From positions 124,001-188,000 of the forward strand of contig NZ_JAGIPR010000003.1 in assembly GCF_017877355.1 (NCBI RefSeq): a stretch of 64,000 bases of DNA. The letters run 5' to 3'. The notes under the pieces are model-generated. The model was not told the origin of the DNA. It ran no database searches and saw only the letters and a program-made list of their open reading frames with translations. This DNA is from Chryseobacterium jejuense (GTDB lineage Bacteria; Bacteroidota; Bacteroidia; Flavobacteriales; Weeksellaceae). Made by a program: the position numbers and the translations under genes. Of this stretch, positions 45,803 to 55,371 are shown piece after piece (position 1 is the stretch's first letter; every line of letters starts with the position of its first letter).

Positions 45803-47104
45803 ATGAAAAGAATTTTACTTTTATCTCTGTTCTTTGTAGTGTTAGCAGTTAAAGCTCAGATCAATATCAATATCGGAAGTGGAAGTGTAGGATCTGCACC
45901 TATAAGCAGTTTTTTTTCCTATTCCTACGTTCAGCAGATTTTTCCTAAGCAGGAAGTGAATGCCAGTGCTGCAGGAAATATAACAGGGTTAATTTTTTAT
46001 CTTGATCCTTCTGCAAACATTAATGACTCTTCTAATTGGAATGTTTATCTTGGCCATACCCCAAAAGTATCCTTTGCATCCAATACAGACTGGATTCCAG
46101 CTGCTCAACTGACTCAGGTATTTGCGGGTACCGTTAATAAAAATGGTAATAAAATTGAAATCGTTTTTACCACTCCATTCGCTTATAATAACATTGATAA
46201 TTTGGTAGTGGCTGCAAAAGAAAATTCGCCAAGTATCGATATTAATAATTTTGATGAAGTCTTTCGTGTTTATCCTTATATACAGAATTCTTCTCTTGTT
46301 TATAAAGGTGATCGTAATGTTGTTGATCCGGCCTCTCCACCTGGAGGAATAAGAGTAGATTATAAATCTGCAGTAACCATTTCAGGTTTAACAGCTAATC
46401 TTGCTCCAGGTTGCCCTTTGGTGATTTCTCCTGCCAATAATGCACAATTTATTCCTTTGTCACCTAGTATTAGCTGGCAATCCGTGATGGGGGCAACTTC
46501 TTATAGGTTATCTTTGGGGACAAGTCCTGGCGGAACGGATGTTATCAATAATCAAACGGTCAATAGTGTAAATTATAATCTTTCACCATCTATTGTTCTT
46601 AATCGTGATACTAATTATTATTTTAAAGTAACTGCTGTGTCTGCTAATGGTGAGTCTTCCGGCTGTGCGGATTATACTTTTAAAACAATTCCTCCAATAC
46701 CAGTAAATGATGCATGTTCCGGAGCTTTGCAGGTTTCTGCGTTTCCTTATGCCTATACACAGGCTGATGGAATGTCGTCTACTAATAACGGAGGATTTAT
46801 ATTAGCATGTGCTAATGATGGAATGAACGATGGTTTATGGTTTAAATTAACAGGAGATGGTAGTAAATATGAGATTAAAGTTACTCCTGCAGCAGCTTCT
46901 TTTGATCCTAAAATAGGAGTATACAGTGGAAATTGTAATAGTTTGGTTTGTGTAGGTACAAAAGATGTTGGTGGAGGTGGTTCTTCTGAAACAATGACGA
47001 TTACAACAACTGCGGGAACAGAATATTATATTAATATAGGATCTTATGAGGATTCAGTAGATAAACCGGAAGGTGCGTTTACAATAAATATTACAAAACT
47101 CTAA
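45803..47104 (+). CDS. Exported protein with FN3-like and C-terminal CUB/PPC-like domains
   Basis: 434 residues from the ATG at 45803 (MKRILLLSLFFVVLAVKAQ signal peptide). The region about 30-205 is a beta domain seen in Bacteroidetes secreted proteins (QIFPKQEVNASAAGNITGLI). An FN3-like domain follows (VISPANNAQFIPLSPSISWQ ... YFKVTAVSANGESSGC). The C-terminal domain begins NDACSGALQVSAFPYAY and resembles PPC or CUB-like modules in peptidases. No T9SS sorting domain and no catalytic motif, so it may stay in the envelope or rely on an unrecognised signal. Substrate or partner unknown. Confidence 0.82.
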   Translation: MKRILLLSLFFVVLAVKAQININIGSGSVGSAPISSFFSYSYVQQIFPKQEVNASAAGNITGLIFYLDPSANINDSSNWNVYLGHTPKVSFASNTDWIPAAQLTQVFAGTVNKNGNKIEIVFTTPFAYNNIDNLVVAAKENSPSIDINNFDEVFRVYPYIQNSSLVYKGDRNVVDPASPPGGIRVDYKSAVTISGLTANLAPGCPLVISPANNAQFIPLSPSISWQSVMGATSYRLSLGTSPGGTDVINNQTVNSVNYNLSPSIVLNRDTNYYFKVTAVSANGESSGCADYTFKTIPPIPVNDACSGALQVSAFPYAYTQADGMSSTNNGGFILACANDGMNDGLWFKLTGDGSKYEIKVTPAAASFDPKIGVYSGNCNSLVCVGTKDVGGGGSSETMTITTTAGTEYYINIGSYEDSVDKPEGAFTINITKL

Positions 47105-47141
47105 TTTCTCTACATAATTTTTCACTGTAAGGAAGTATTAC

Positions 47142-47189
47142 ATTATATAAAATGTTGTGATAATTATTTGTCACAACATTTTATATAAT
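47142..47189. terminator. Strong hairpin terminator
   Basis: ATTATATAAAATGTTGTGA and its perfect 19-bp complement (47171-47189) around a 10-nt loop, 37 bp after the stop at 47104. Confidence 0.8.
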
Positions 47190-47248
47190 GAATTGAATGA
47201 TAATACGAAAGATTGAATTGTGACAATAGAATTATCGCAATAAAATTT

Positions 47249-47292
47249 ATTTTGAATTCAAAATAACTTGTTAAACCCGGAATTTTTAACAA
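47249..47292. promoter_or_regulatory. Two palindromes upstream of the MoxR-Bat operon
   Basis: ATTTTGAATTCAAAAT (47249-47264, 16-bp perfect palindrome) and TTGTTAAA-N9-TTTAACAA (47268-47292, perfect 8-bp arms) lie 82-125 bp before the first gene of the operon. They are candidate operator sites; no regulator is identified. Confidence 0.45.
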
Positions 47293-47373
47293 ACTTTAAC
47301 TCAAATATGGCATTCATTATGTTGATTAATGCAAGTATTTATCAGAAATTTACCACTTATTTTAAATCAAGCT

Positions 47374-48378
47374 ATGTCAGATACATATCAAGCCGAGGAT
47401 ATCCGTCAGTTGACGGAAAAAGTAAAAGAAAAAAACTACTTATTTTCTCTTCTGAGACAGGAAATCAACAAGGTGATTATTGGGCAGGAATACATGGTAG
47501 ACCGTCTGTTAGTCGGGCTTTTAGGGAATGGTCACGTTCTTCTTGAAGGAGTTCCGGGATTGGCAAAAACCCTGGCGATAAAAACCCTGGCAGATGCAGT
47601 TCATGGAGACTTCTCAAGAATTCAGTTTACGCCGGATTTACTTCCTGCAGATGTAGTGGGAACAATGATTTTCAATATTAAAGACAATGATTTTTCTATA
47701 AAAAAAGGTCCGGTATTTGCGAATTTCGTTCTTGCGGATGAGATTAACCGTGCTCCTGCAAAAGTACAGTCAGCACTTTTAGAAGTGATGCAGGAAAAGC
47801 AGGTAACTATTGGTGATGAAACCATGAAGCTTCCAAAACCATTTTTGGTACTGGCTACCCAGAACCCGATCGACCAGGAGGGAACGTATCTGTTGCCGGA
47901 AGCACAAAGTGACCGTTTTATGCTGAAATGTACTATTGATTACCCAGCTTTTGAAGATGAAAGAAAGGTAATGAGAATGGTTTCTACTTCCCATCAGCCA
48001 ACTGTAAAACCGGTGATTGCACTTCAGGATATTGTTGATGCAAAAGAATTGATTAATCAGATCTATTTAGATGAAAAGATAGAAAAATATATTCTGGATA
48101 TGGTTTTTGCAACCCGCTATCCTGAAAACTACGGATTATCCGAACTTAAAAACTATATCAGTTTTGGAGCTTCTCCAAGAGCATCCATCAACCTAGCCAT
48201 TGCATCAAGAGCATATGCATTCTTAAAAGGAAGAGCTTTTGTAATTCCTGAAGACGTAAAAGCATTGGCTAAAGATGTATTGAGACATAGAATGGGCTTA
48301 ACTTTTGAAGCAGAAGCAGAGGAAATCACAACAGAAGAAATCATTAACAGAATTTTAGCAAAAATCCAGGCACCATAA
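47374..48378 (+). CDS. MoxR-type AAA+ ATPase
   Basis: 334 residues from the ATG at 47374 (MSDTYQAEDIRQLTEKVKEK); an upstream in-frame ATG at 47329 would add 15 residues with no support. Walker A is LLEGVPGLAKTL, Walker B VLADEINRAPAK, and sensor ATQNPIDQEGTYLLPEAQSD, all typical of MoxR. MoxR proteins act as chaperones for the metal-binding VWA proteins encoded after them. First gene of the operon 47374-55327; the next gene starts on the last base of this one. Confidence 0.95.
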   Translation: MSDTYQAEDIRQLTEKVKEKNYLFSLLRQEINKVIIGQEYMVDRLLVGLLGNGHVLLEGVPGLAKTLAIKTLADAVHGDFSRIQFTPDLLPADVVGTMIFNIKDNDFSIKKGPVFANFVLADEINRAPAKVQSALLEVMQEKQVTIGDETMKLPKPFLVLATQNPIDQEGTYLLPEAQSDRFMLKCTIDYPAFEDERKVMRMVSTSHQPTVKPVIALQDIVDAKELINQIYLDEKIEKYILDMVFATRYPENYGLSELKNYISFGASPRASINLAIASRAYAFLKGRAFVIPEDVKALAKDVLRHRMGLTFEAEAEEITTEEIINRILAKIQAP

Positions 48379-48833
48379 TGAGTGATGTTGTAATCAGAAA
48401 AGCAGTTCAGGAAGACTGCGCTTCCATGCTGAAATTAATTAAAGAACTGGCAGAATACGAAAAAGCATTACATGAAGTAACCGTAACTCTGGATGAGTTT
48501 ACAGGAGATGGTTTTGGGAAATCTCCGGTTTGGGGTGCTTTTGTTGCAGAACTGAATGGTGAAATTGTAGGGATCTCATTATATTATGATCGATATTCAA
48601 CCTGGAAAGGGAGAAGATTGTATCTTGAAGATCTGGTAGTCACAGAAAAAATGAGGGGAAAACAGATCGGAAAACTTCTGTTTGATGCCACAGTAGAATA
48701 TGGGAAATCAAATGCATACAGTGGAATGGTGTTCCAGGTATTGAATTGGAATGAACCTGCCATCAATTTTTATAAAAAATACAGCCCAAAGTTTGATGAC
48801 GAATGGTTGAATGTATCTATTGAGTTTAAGTAA
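48378..48833 (+). CDS. GNAT family N-acetyltransferase (SSAT-like)
   Basis: 151 residues. A GNAT fold with VVTEKMRGKQIGKLLFD for acetyl-CoA binding. The N-terminus VIRKAVQEDCASMLKLIKEL and AEYEKA match spermidine/spermine (or thialysine) acetyltransferases. Overlaps the moxR stop by one base (TAATG). Its insertion between moxR and the DUF58 gene is unusual, since most Bacteroidetes Bat operons go straight from one to the other; the substrate is unknown and a link to the Bat system is not shown. Confidence 0.88.
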   Translation: MSDVVIRKAVQEDCASMLKLIKELAEYEKALHEVTVTLDEFTGDGFGKSPVWGAFVAELNGEIVGISLYYDRYSTWKGRRLYLEDLVVTEKMRGKQIGKLLFDATVEYGKSNAYSGMVFQVLNWNEPAINFYKKYSPKFDDEWLNVSIEFK

Positions 48834-48933
48834 GAATTAGAAAACGGGAACTAGAAGCTATAATCATATATTGAAAACATATATTGAAAATCCTTAAACC
48901 CAAAACTTTCAACTCTAAACATAACAATCCTCT

Positions 48934-49797
48934 ATGCAGATAAAAGATATTGTAAAAAAAGTAAAGCAGATAGAAATCCGTACCAGAAAAAAGACGGAGG
49001 CTGCTTTGATGGGGCAATATCACAGTGCCTTTAAAGGGCAGGGTATGACTTTCTCAGAAGTTCGCCCGTACCAGTTTGGTGATGAGATCAGAAGAATCGA
49101 CTGGAATAAAACGGCACGTTTCCGTGAACCATTTGTAAAGGTAATGGAAGAAGAAAGAGAGCTAACCATGATGATTGTAGTGGATGTTTCTGCCTCTATG
49201 GATTATGGAACAAAAGCTCAGCTGAAAAGAGAATATGTTGCAGAAATAGCAGCCAGCCTGGGGTTTTCAGCAGCCGGAAATAATGATAAAGTAGGATTGA
49301 TCCTGTTTGCAGATAAAGTATATAAAGTAATTCCTCCTCAAAAAGGAAGAAAGCACATCCTTTCCATCATCAGCAATATTCTTACGGCAGACTATGTTCC
49401 GGCAGAATCTAAAATAGATAAGGCGCTGGAATATATGATGGGAATTTTTAAAAGAAAATCTCTGGTCTTTCTGTTTTCAGACTTTCAGGATGAATATGAT
49501 TCTAAAATGCTGAGAGTGGCATCAAAGAAACATCAGCTGCTTGGAATGAGGATCTATGATGAAAAAGATAATGAAATTCCTGATGTAGGGTATACTTTGT
49601 TGTATGATGCAGAAACAGGAAACGAAATATGGGCAAATACTTCCAGTGCAAGATGGAGATATACCTTTGCAGAAGCTCAGAAACAGAAATTAAGAGCGTT
49701 GGAAGATGATTTTGCCAATAGTTCGGCCAGTTTTATGAATATAAATACCGGTTCGGATTATTCAAAATTGTTGTATAATTATTTTCAGAAAAAATAA
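48934..49797 (+). CDS. DUF58 domain protein
   Basis: 287 residues. VWA-like fold with the MIDAS-type MIVVDVSASMDYG and the N-terminal DUF58 signature RPYQFGDEIRRIDWNKTARF. Always found with MoxR; function in detail unknown, probably part of the MoxR client complex at the inner membrane. 101 bp after the acetyltransferase, same strand. Confidence 0.92.
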   Translation: MQIKDIVKKVKQIEIRTRKKTEAALMGQYHSAFKGQGMTFSEVRPYQFGDEIRRIDWNKTARFREPFVKVMEEERELTMMIVVDVSASMDYGTKAQLKREYVAEIAASLGFSAAGNNDKVGLILFADKVYKVIPPQKGRKHILSIISNILTADYVPAESKIDKALEYMMGIFKRKSLVFLFSDFQDEYDSKMLRVASKKHQLLGMRIYDEKDNEIPDVGYTLLYDAETGNEIWANTSSARWRYTFAEAQKQKLRALEDDFANSSASFMNINTGSDYSKLLYNYFQKK

Positions 49798-49853
49798 CGA
49801 CGGGTTTTGTTCGTCAATAAAACTTAGGCTTTAGCCTTTATTATTATTTAACA

Positions 49854-50750
49854 TTGAAAAAAATACTTTTAATACTATCTTTTCTAGTCTGTGTAAACGC
49901 TTTTTCACAGATATTATCCTCCAATGTAGAGAAGAAAACCATTGCTCTGGGAGAAACCAATCACCTTGTTATTAAGATTGATAATCTTCATGATGAGCAG
50001 GTAAACTCTGCGGCCAAAAATGAATTGCTGCCTTTTCACTTTGAAGAAACCAAAGACAGTATCGGGCAAAATGCCAATTCATATGAAAGAAAAATAGAAT
50101 TTGCAGTTTTTGAAGAAGGGAAATTTACCATTCCTGAACTGGAGTTTAAAGTAGGAGATAAGCTACTGAAAACTATTCCTTACGAAATAGAGGTCATTAA
50201 CACGGCTCAGAAGGCAGACCAGATTAATGATATCATGAAAAATAAGGAGGTGAAGCTTGATGCCAAAGATTATTGGGAACTGTACAAGTTTTATATTTTG
50301 GCAGCATTGGCAGCCATTGCCCTGATTATTGCCATCATTATGATTGTAAAATGGGGCAGAAAATCGAAAAGCTCTCCAGTGGTAGCCACCAACCAAACTT
50401 TGAAGGAATTGGATTCCCTTAAAAAGAAAAAATATATTGAAGGAGGCAATTTCCGTTCATTTTATGTGGAATTGATTGAAATTTCAAGAAATTTTATTAC
50501 CAAACAATATCATCTTCCGGCAGATGTTCTTCTGACTGATGACCTTATTGATGTTATGAAGAAGAATAATACCATTTCTCAGGATAATGAGAAAATCATA
50601 GAGGAAGTATTCCTGAGAGGAGATTTGGTGAAATTTGCCAAAACATTTCCTGATCAAGCGGTGATGGAGAAGGATTTTGCAGAGATCAGAGACTTTGTGA
50701 AAAGATCATCCAAAGATTTAGAATTCGAAAACTTAAGAAAGGATGTTTAG
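49854..50750 (+). CDS. BatD-like/DUF4381-type membrane protein of the Bat operon
   Basis: 298 residues. Starts at a TTG (49854) because no ATG precedes the clear signal sequence MKKILLILSFLVCVNAFSQ. A periplasmic beta domain (about 20-125), a membrane helix (about 145-167, FYILAALAAIALIIAIIMIV) and a cytoplasmic C-terminal helical part follow. This layout is typical of the protein between DUF58 and BatA in Bacteroidetes operons. It overlaps batA by 8 bp. Confidence 0.85.
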   Translation: MKKILLILSFLVCVNAFSQILSSNVEKKTIALGETNHLVIKIDNLHDEQVNSAAKNELLPFHFEETKDSIGQNANSYERKIEFAVFEEGKFTIPELEFKVGDKLLKTIPYEIEVINTAQKADQINDIMKNKEVKLDAKDYWELYKFYILAALAAIALIIAIIMIVKWGRKSKSSPVVATNQTLKELDSLKKKKYIEGGNFRSFYVELIEISRNFITKQYHLPADVLLTDDLIDVMKKNNTISQDNEKIIEEVFLRGDLVKFAKTFPDQAVMEKDFAEIRDFVKRSSKDLEFENLRKDV

Positions 50751-51735
50751 TTTTGAGTTTTACAGTCCGTGGTTTTTACTGCTTTTTCTACTGTTTATTC
50801 CTCTTATCATAAAAGATGCGGGTAAAAAGAAAAGAAAAGGTATAAAAGTTCCTACCATAAAAAATATGGGAACGAGCGGTGGAATACAAGGTGTTCTTTT
50901 CTTATTGAAGATATCAAAGTATATCATCCTTTCGGCGCTTATTATTGCTATGGCAAGACCGAGAACCTTTACGGTTTCACAGGATAGAGATGATACCAAA
51001 GGAGTAGATATTATGCTGTCTATTGATGTTTCGCTCAGTATGCTGGCGAAAGATTTAAATCCGGACCGTATTACAGCCCTGAAGGATATTGCCGTTAAGT
51101 TTGTTCAGAAACGCCCGAATGACAGGATAGGAGTAGTTGCCTATGCTGCAGAAGCATTTACCAAAGTTCCTGTTACATCAGACCATCAGGTCGTGATTGA
51201 TGAGATCAAAAATCTTAATTCTACAGGTCTTGAGCCGGGAACAGCCATCGGAGAAGGTCTTTCCGTTGCAGTGAATCACCTGATTAAAAGTAAAGCCAAA
51301 AGCAAGGTTATCATTTTGATGACGGATGGGGTAAGTAATATTGAAAATGCAATCCCGCCACAACTTGCTGCAGAACTGGCAAAAAATAATAATATAAAGG
51401 TATACACCATTGGTATTGGAACAAATGGTTATGCCCTGATGCCAACAGCTGTAGATTTTTTCGGAGACCTTATTTTTACTGAAGCTGAGGTAACTATCGA
51501 TGAAAATACGTTGAGAGAAATTGCTCAGACTACAGGTGGGAAATATTTCAGGGCTACTTCTAACAGTAGTCTTGAAGAAGTATATGATGAGATCAATCAG
51601 TTGGAAAAATCTGATGTAAAAGTATCAAAGCTGTATGACTATGAAGAGTATTTCAAGATCTTTCTTTGGATAGCGTTGGCGATGTTGATACTGGATGCAT
51701 TAATGAGATGGGTATTTTATAAAATTTTAAGCTGA
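50743..51735 (+). CDS. batA: BatA, VWA domain membrane protein
   Basis: 330 residues. Two N-terminal membrane helices, a VWA domain with an intact MIDAS (DVSLS at about 90; LMTDG later), and a C-terminal membrane helix (FKIFLWIALAMLILDALMRW). The Bat (Bacteroides aerotolerance) proteins were linked to oxygen tolerance and are also involved in envelope functions; the exact role here is not known. Overlaps its neighbours on both sides (8 bp and 1 bp). Confidence 0.92.
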   Translation: MFSFEFYSPWFLLLFLLFIPLIIKDAGKKKRKGIKVPTIKNMGTSGGIQGVLFLLKISKYIILSALIIAMARPRTFTVSQDRDDTKGVDIMLSIDVSLSMLAKDLNPDRITALKDIAVKFVQKRPNDRIGVVAYAAEAFTKVPVTSDHQVVIDEIKNLNSTGLEPGTAIGEGLSVAVNHLIKSKAKSKVIILMTDGVSNIENAIPPQLAAELAKNNNIKVYTIGIGTNGYALMPTAVDFFGDLIFTEAEVTIDENTLREIAQTTGGKYFRATSNSSLEEVYDEINQLEKSDVKVSKLYDYEEYFKIFLWIALAMLILDALMRWVFYKILS

Positions 51736-52742
51736 TGAGTTGGTCTTTAGGAAATTATTGGTATTTATTTTTACTGTTGCTACTGCCGCTGTTAGCTTCC
51801 TTTTTGGTTCGTTTTTTAAAATGGAGAAAGAAAAAGAGAGATATCTTTGCTGCCAGCCAGTTTCATGAAAATTTATTTGAAAAGAATTCGGGATTTACAA
51901 AGTTTTTTCCTGCGTTATATCTGTTGGGTACATTGTTTCTGATATTTTCAATCATCGATCTTTTGAATGGATCCGAAGAGGTAAAAAGTAATCAGAGGTT
52001 GAATAATGTCATCTTTATGATGGATGTTTCCAACTCCATGAATGCTGAAGATATTGAGCCGAGCCGTCTTACAGAAGCCAAAAATCTGATGATGCAGACC
52101 ATGTCGAAAATGAAGAACGATAAGATCGGAATTGTCATTTTTGCAGGTCAGGCTATATCAATAATGCCTTTAACAACAGATTATAATTCTGCGGAAACAT
52201 ATATTGGGGCTATTGAAACCAACTCCATGAAGATCCAGGGAACAGATTTTCTGAAAGGAATGCAGGCAGCCACTGAGAAATTTAAAAATGTAAGCAAAGG
52301 ATCCCGAAAAGTCATATTGCTGAGTGATGGTGAAGATAATGAAGGGAATGACAATGCAGCCATAAGGCTTGCTAATAAAGAAGGGATTACCATTACCTCT
52401 GTAGGAATAGGAACAGATGAAGGAGCTCCGGTTCCTGTATACAACGATGGACAATTGATGGGCTATAAAACGGATGTTAATGGAAATACTGTTATTTCCA
52501 AAAGACAAACTGAAGCCTTGAGTAAAATGGCAGGTTCTACAGGAGGAACGTATATTGACGGAAATAATATCAATGAAGCTCCGGACAGGATCATTGATGC
52601 TCTTAATAAAAAGTCTTCAGGATCAGAAACACTGGTGAAATCACAGAATGCAAACCATTATTATCAATATTTTTTAGCTGTATCTATCCTGTTTTTCTTT
52701 TTAATTTATATTTTTAATCCCAAAAATGATTTCAATCTATAG
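51735..52742 (+). CDS. batB: BatB, VWA domain membrane protein
   Basis: 335 residues. Same architecture as BatA: two N-terminal helices, VWA with MIDAS DVSNS (FMMDVSNSMNAEDI), and a C-terminal helix (YFLAVSILFFFLIYIFN). It starts on the last base of batA. The paired VWA proteins probably form a heteromeric complex that MoxR activates. Confidence 0.92.
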   Translation: MSWSLGNYWYLFLLLLLPLLASFLVRFLKWRKKKRDIFAASQFHENLFEKNSGFTKFFPALYLLGTLFLIFSIIDLLNGSEEVKSNQRLNNVIFMMDVSNSMNAEDIEPSRLTEAKNLMMQTMSKMKNDKIGIVIFAGQAISIMPLTTDYNSAETYIGAIETNSMKIQGTDFLKGMQAATEKFKNVSKGSRKVILLSDGEDNEGNDNAAIRLANKEGITITSVGIGTDEGAPVPVYNDGQLMGYKTDVNGNTVISKRQTEALSKMAGSTGGTYIDGNNINEAPDRIIDALNKKSSGSETLVKSQNANHYYQYFLAVSILFFFLIYIFNPKNDFNL

Positions 52743-52841
52743 TTTTCCTTTATTTATAGAAGAAAATCTATAGGTACTTTAACCCAATTTTAACAAATAA
52801 AACTCTGTTTCTTAACATATAAAGAAATAATTTTGCAGATA

Positions 52842-53588
52842 ATGAATACTAAAATCATATTTTTATCGTTTATAGTTGCTTTCTCATTCTCAGGCTTTTT
52901 GTTTGGGCAGGAAAACTACAGAACTTTGGTTCATGAAGGCAATCAGAAATTTGACGGTAAAGACTATGATGGAGCCTCTTCCAAATATGTAGAAGCTGTA
53001 AAATCCAATGATAAAGATTTTACGGCCCATTACAATATGGGAAATGCTCTGTATAAAAGTAAAAAGTATGAAGAAGCAAAAGCGGAATTTGAAAAAGCAC
53101 AACAACTTTCACAAACTCTTCCAGATAAGGCAGCTGCCCTTCATAATTTAGGAAATACCTATATGCAGATGAATCAGCCGGAAAAAGCGGCAGATTATTA
53201 TAAAAAATCGCTTAAACAAAACCCTTACAGTGAAGCTACCCGTAAAAATTATGAGATTGCCAAACTAAAGGAAAAAGAAAAGCAACAAAACAAAAGCGAG
53301 CAGAATAAGTCCGGAAAAGGCGGCGGTAGCGGTAATGATCAGAACAAAGGTGAAGATCAGAAAGGTGATAAAAAAGACCAAAGACAGGATCAGGGAAATG
53401 GCCAGCAAAACGAAGGCAAAAGTGACCAGGGCAATCCTCAGCAAAATCAGAATAATGAGGGCAGAATGCCAAAAAACCTTGAAAATCAGCTTTTAGATAA
53501 AATAAACGAAAAAGAAAAAGAAACCGCCAGAAGAATTTTAAACAAGAATTCTTATTCGATGCCCGAAAGCAACGAGAAAGATTGGTGA
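52842..53588 (+). CDS. batC: BatC, TPR protein
   Basis: 248 residues from the ATG at 52842; a TTG 9 bp upstream has no support. Signal peptide, then about three TPRs (YNMGNALYKSKKYEEAKAEF, LHNLGNTYMQMNQPEKAADY), then a very low-complexity Lys/Gln/Asn/Gly-rich region (about 147-210) before a helical end. Probable role: a periplasmic scaffold of the Bat complex. A TAATTTTG (52828-52835) just before the start looks like a -7 element but leaves no leader. Stop overlaps the batD start (TGATG). Confidence 0.88.
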   Translation: MNTKIIFLSFIVAFSFSGFLFGQENYRTLVHEGNQKFDGKDYDGASSKYVEAVKSNDKDFTAHYNMGNALYKSKKYEEAKAEFEKAQQLSQTLPDKAAALHNLGNTYMQMNQPEKAADYYKKSLKQNPYSEATRKNYEIAKLKEKEKQQNKSEQNKSGKGGGSGNDQNKGEDQKGDKKDQRQDQGNGQQNEGKSDQGNPQQNQNNEGRMPKNLENQLLDKINEKEKETARRILNKNSYSMPESNEKDW

Positions 53589-55327
53589 TGAAAAACAAAT
53601 TGATTTACATATTGCTTACTTTAGCATCCGTAATTACTTACGGACAGGTAAATCTTTCTCTTGATGCTGATAAAAACGAGTATGGAGGTAAGGATATTGT
53701 AAACCTTACAATAGTTCTTGAATTGAATGGGAGTGACCTTGTTCAGCAGACAGGTTTCCAGCTTCCGGATCTTTCAAAATTCAATATTATCGGCAGCGGA
53801 TCCGTAACCAATACCGTGATTGATCCTGAAACCAATACGCTTATTACTCAAAAAGTATCCAGAATTGCTCTTGAACCTAAGAAAAAAGGAAAGATTAAAA
53901 TTGGATCAGTATTGGTTACCGTCAATAATAAAATCTACAAAACTGAACCTTTCGACGTTAATATCCGAGATATTGTTGAAAAGAAATCCTTAGCCAGTAA
54001 TACTTCCAATGAAGTATATCTGAATATGGAGATTGAAGACAGGAATGTATATCAGGATCAGCCTACCATTGCTGTTCTGAAGGTATATTCCAGAAATATG
54101 GATAATCTTAGAAAAGTAAAGAATATCCGTCTTCCACAACAGGAAAATATCAACGTGCACCCTATTAATTTCAATAAATCTGAAATTGATCCGTCTGATA
54201 ACGGAAATATGGCATCACAGATCCTGGCGATGTTTATGGTATTCCCGAATGAAGCCGGATATGTTGAAGTGCCTGGAGTATCAGCATCCGTAAGTTCTTA
54301 TTCAAATAAAAATAAAATTGTTTCCAATAAAGTAAAAATTAATGTAAGAAAACTTCCGGAAGGTGCCCCTGATGGTTTTAAAAATGCAGTTGGAAATTTC
54401 AGCGTAAGCGTTTATAATACTACGAAAGAAAAACCTGAAGCTAAAAAGCCATTGAATGTTGTTGTAAAGGTTGCAGGAGAAGGAAACTTACCGGATCTGG
54501 TACTTCCGAAAATTGCAGCATCTCCTGATTATGAAGTTTTTGCTCCAAAAATCACTTCAAAGGTTTTTCCAGGCAGCACGGGGATGAAAGGAGAAATTTT
54601 TGCCAATTATGTAGTAATTCCTAACAAATCAGGAGCTATTTCTATTAAGACAGAACCGTTTGCTTTCTTTGATCCTGAGAACAAAGAATATATGGATCTG
54701 GGGCAGAAAACATTGGATGTAAATGCACTTTCCCACGATCAGGTAATGGAATCCCGCTCTACAGTAGAGAAGGTGAATGAATATACCAATAACCTTTTGG
54801 AGACGGTAGATACTCCGGTTCTTAAAACCACTTCATTTAAAGTAAAAGAAAAGAGCAAATTCCACTGGAATATTCTTTTAACCAATATTGGCATTCTTTT
54901 AGGCTTATTTATTGTGTATCTGTTATTTAAAACTTGGCAAAAAAAACGTACATTAGTTAGGGAAACCATACCTCAAAAACCTTTGGGTTCTGTGGCTGAA
55001 ACGGAAAAAGAGATTAGAGAGTTGCTGAAAACGGATATCAACGATTATTTTGGTTATCTTGAAAATCTCAAAGATAATGGCGATTATGAAAAGTTTTTTG
55101 TTACACTGGAAGAATTGGATCAGGAAGTGAGAAATCAGTATTTTCAAGGCTCTGCTGCAGAGTTTAAGACCTTTCTTGAAAAGCATAAAGGTTCTTCAGT
55201 TGCTGAACAGTATGCAAGATTGCAGCAGAAAATTCACATGGAGAAATATGCTCCTGTGAAATCTCATGATGGTATAGAAGAACTTTTGAAAACAATTGTT
55301 AATTTATATTCACAAATTAGCAAATAG
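53588..55327 (+). CDS. batD: BatD, oxygen-tolerance-type membrane protein
   Basis: 579 residues from the ATG at 53588. Signal peptide, several periplasmic Ig-like beta domains (VNLSLDADKNEYGGKDIVNL, EDRNVYQDQPTIAVLKVYSR), one membrane helix near 435 (ILLTNIGILLGLFIVYLLF) and a cytoplasmic helical C-terminus. Matches BatD (oxygen tolerance family PF13584). A batE homologue, often next, is missing; the operon ends here and marC follows after 44 bp with its own -7 element. Confidence 0.9.
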   Translation: MKNKLIYILLTLASVITYGQVNLSLDADKNEYGGKDIVNLTIVLELNGSDLVQQTGFQLPDLSKFNIIGSGSVTNTVIDPETNTLITQKVSRIALEPKKKGKIKIGSVLVTVNNKIYKTEPFDVNIRDIVEKKSLASNTSNEVYLNMEIEDRNVYQDQPTIAVLKVYSRNMDNLRKVKNIRLPQQENINVHPINFNKSEIDPSDNGNMASQILAMFMVFPNEAGYVEVPGVSASVSSYSNKNKIVSNKVKINVRKLPEGAPDGFKNAVGNFSVSVYNTTKEKPEAKKPLNVVVKVAGEGNLPDLVLPKIAASPDYEVFAPKITSKVFPGSTGMKGEIFANYVVIPNKSGAISIKTEPFAFFDPENKEYMDLGQKTLDVNALSHDQVMESRSTVEKVNEYTNNLLETVDTPVLKTTSFKVKEKSKFHWNILLTNIGILLGLFIVYLLFKTWQKKRTLVRETIPQKPLGSVAETEKEIRELLKTDINDYFGYLENLKDNGDYEKFFVTLEELDQEVRNQYFQGSAAEFKTFLEKHKGSSVAEQYARLQQKIHMEKYAPVKSHDGIEELLKTIVNLYSQISK

Positions 55328-55341
55328 TTAATTTATTTTCA

Positions 55342-55349
55342 TATTTTTG
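55342..55349 (+). promoter_or_regulatory. -7 element before marC
   Basis: TATTTTTG, matching TAnnTTTG, 22 bp before the marC ATG. No clear TTTG at -33, so a modest call. Confidence 0.4.
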
Positions 55350-55371
55350 CGAAATTTTTAATTACAAAGAG

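Noticed and set aside
52828..52835. TAATTTTG as a promoter inside the Bat operon before batC
   Set aside because: It would leave almost no leader before the batC ATG, and no convincing TTTG sits at -33; a chance match is more likely.
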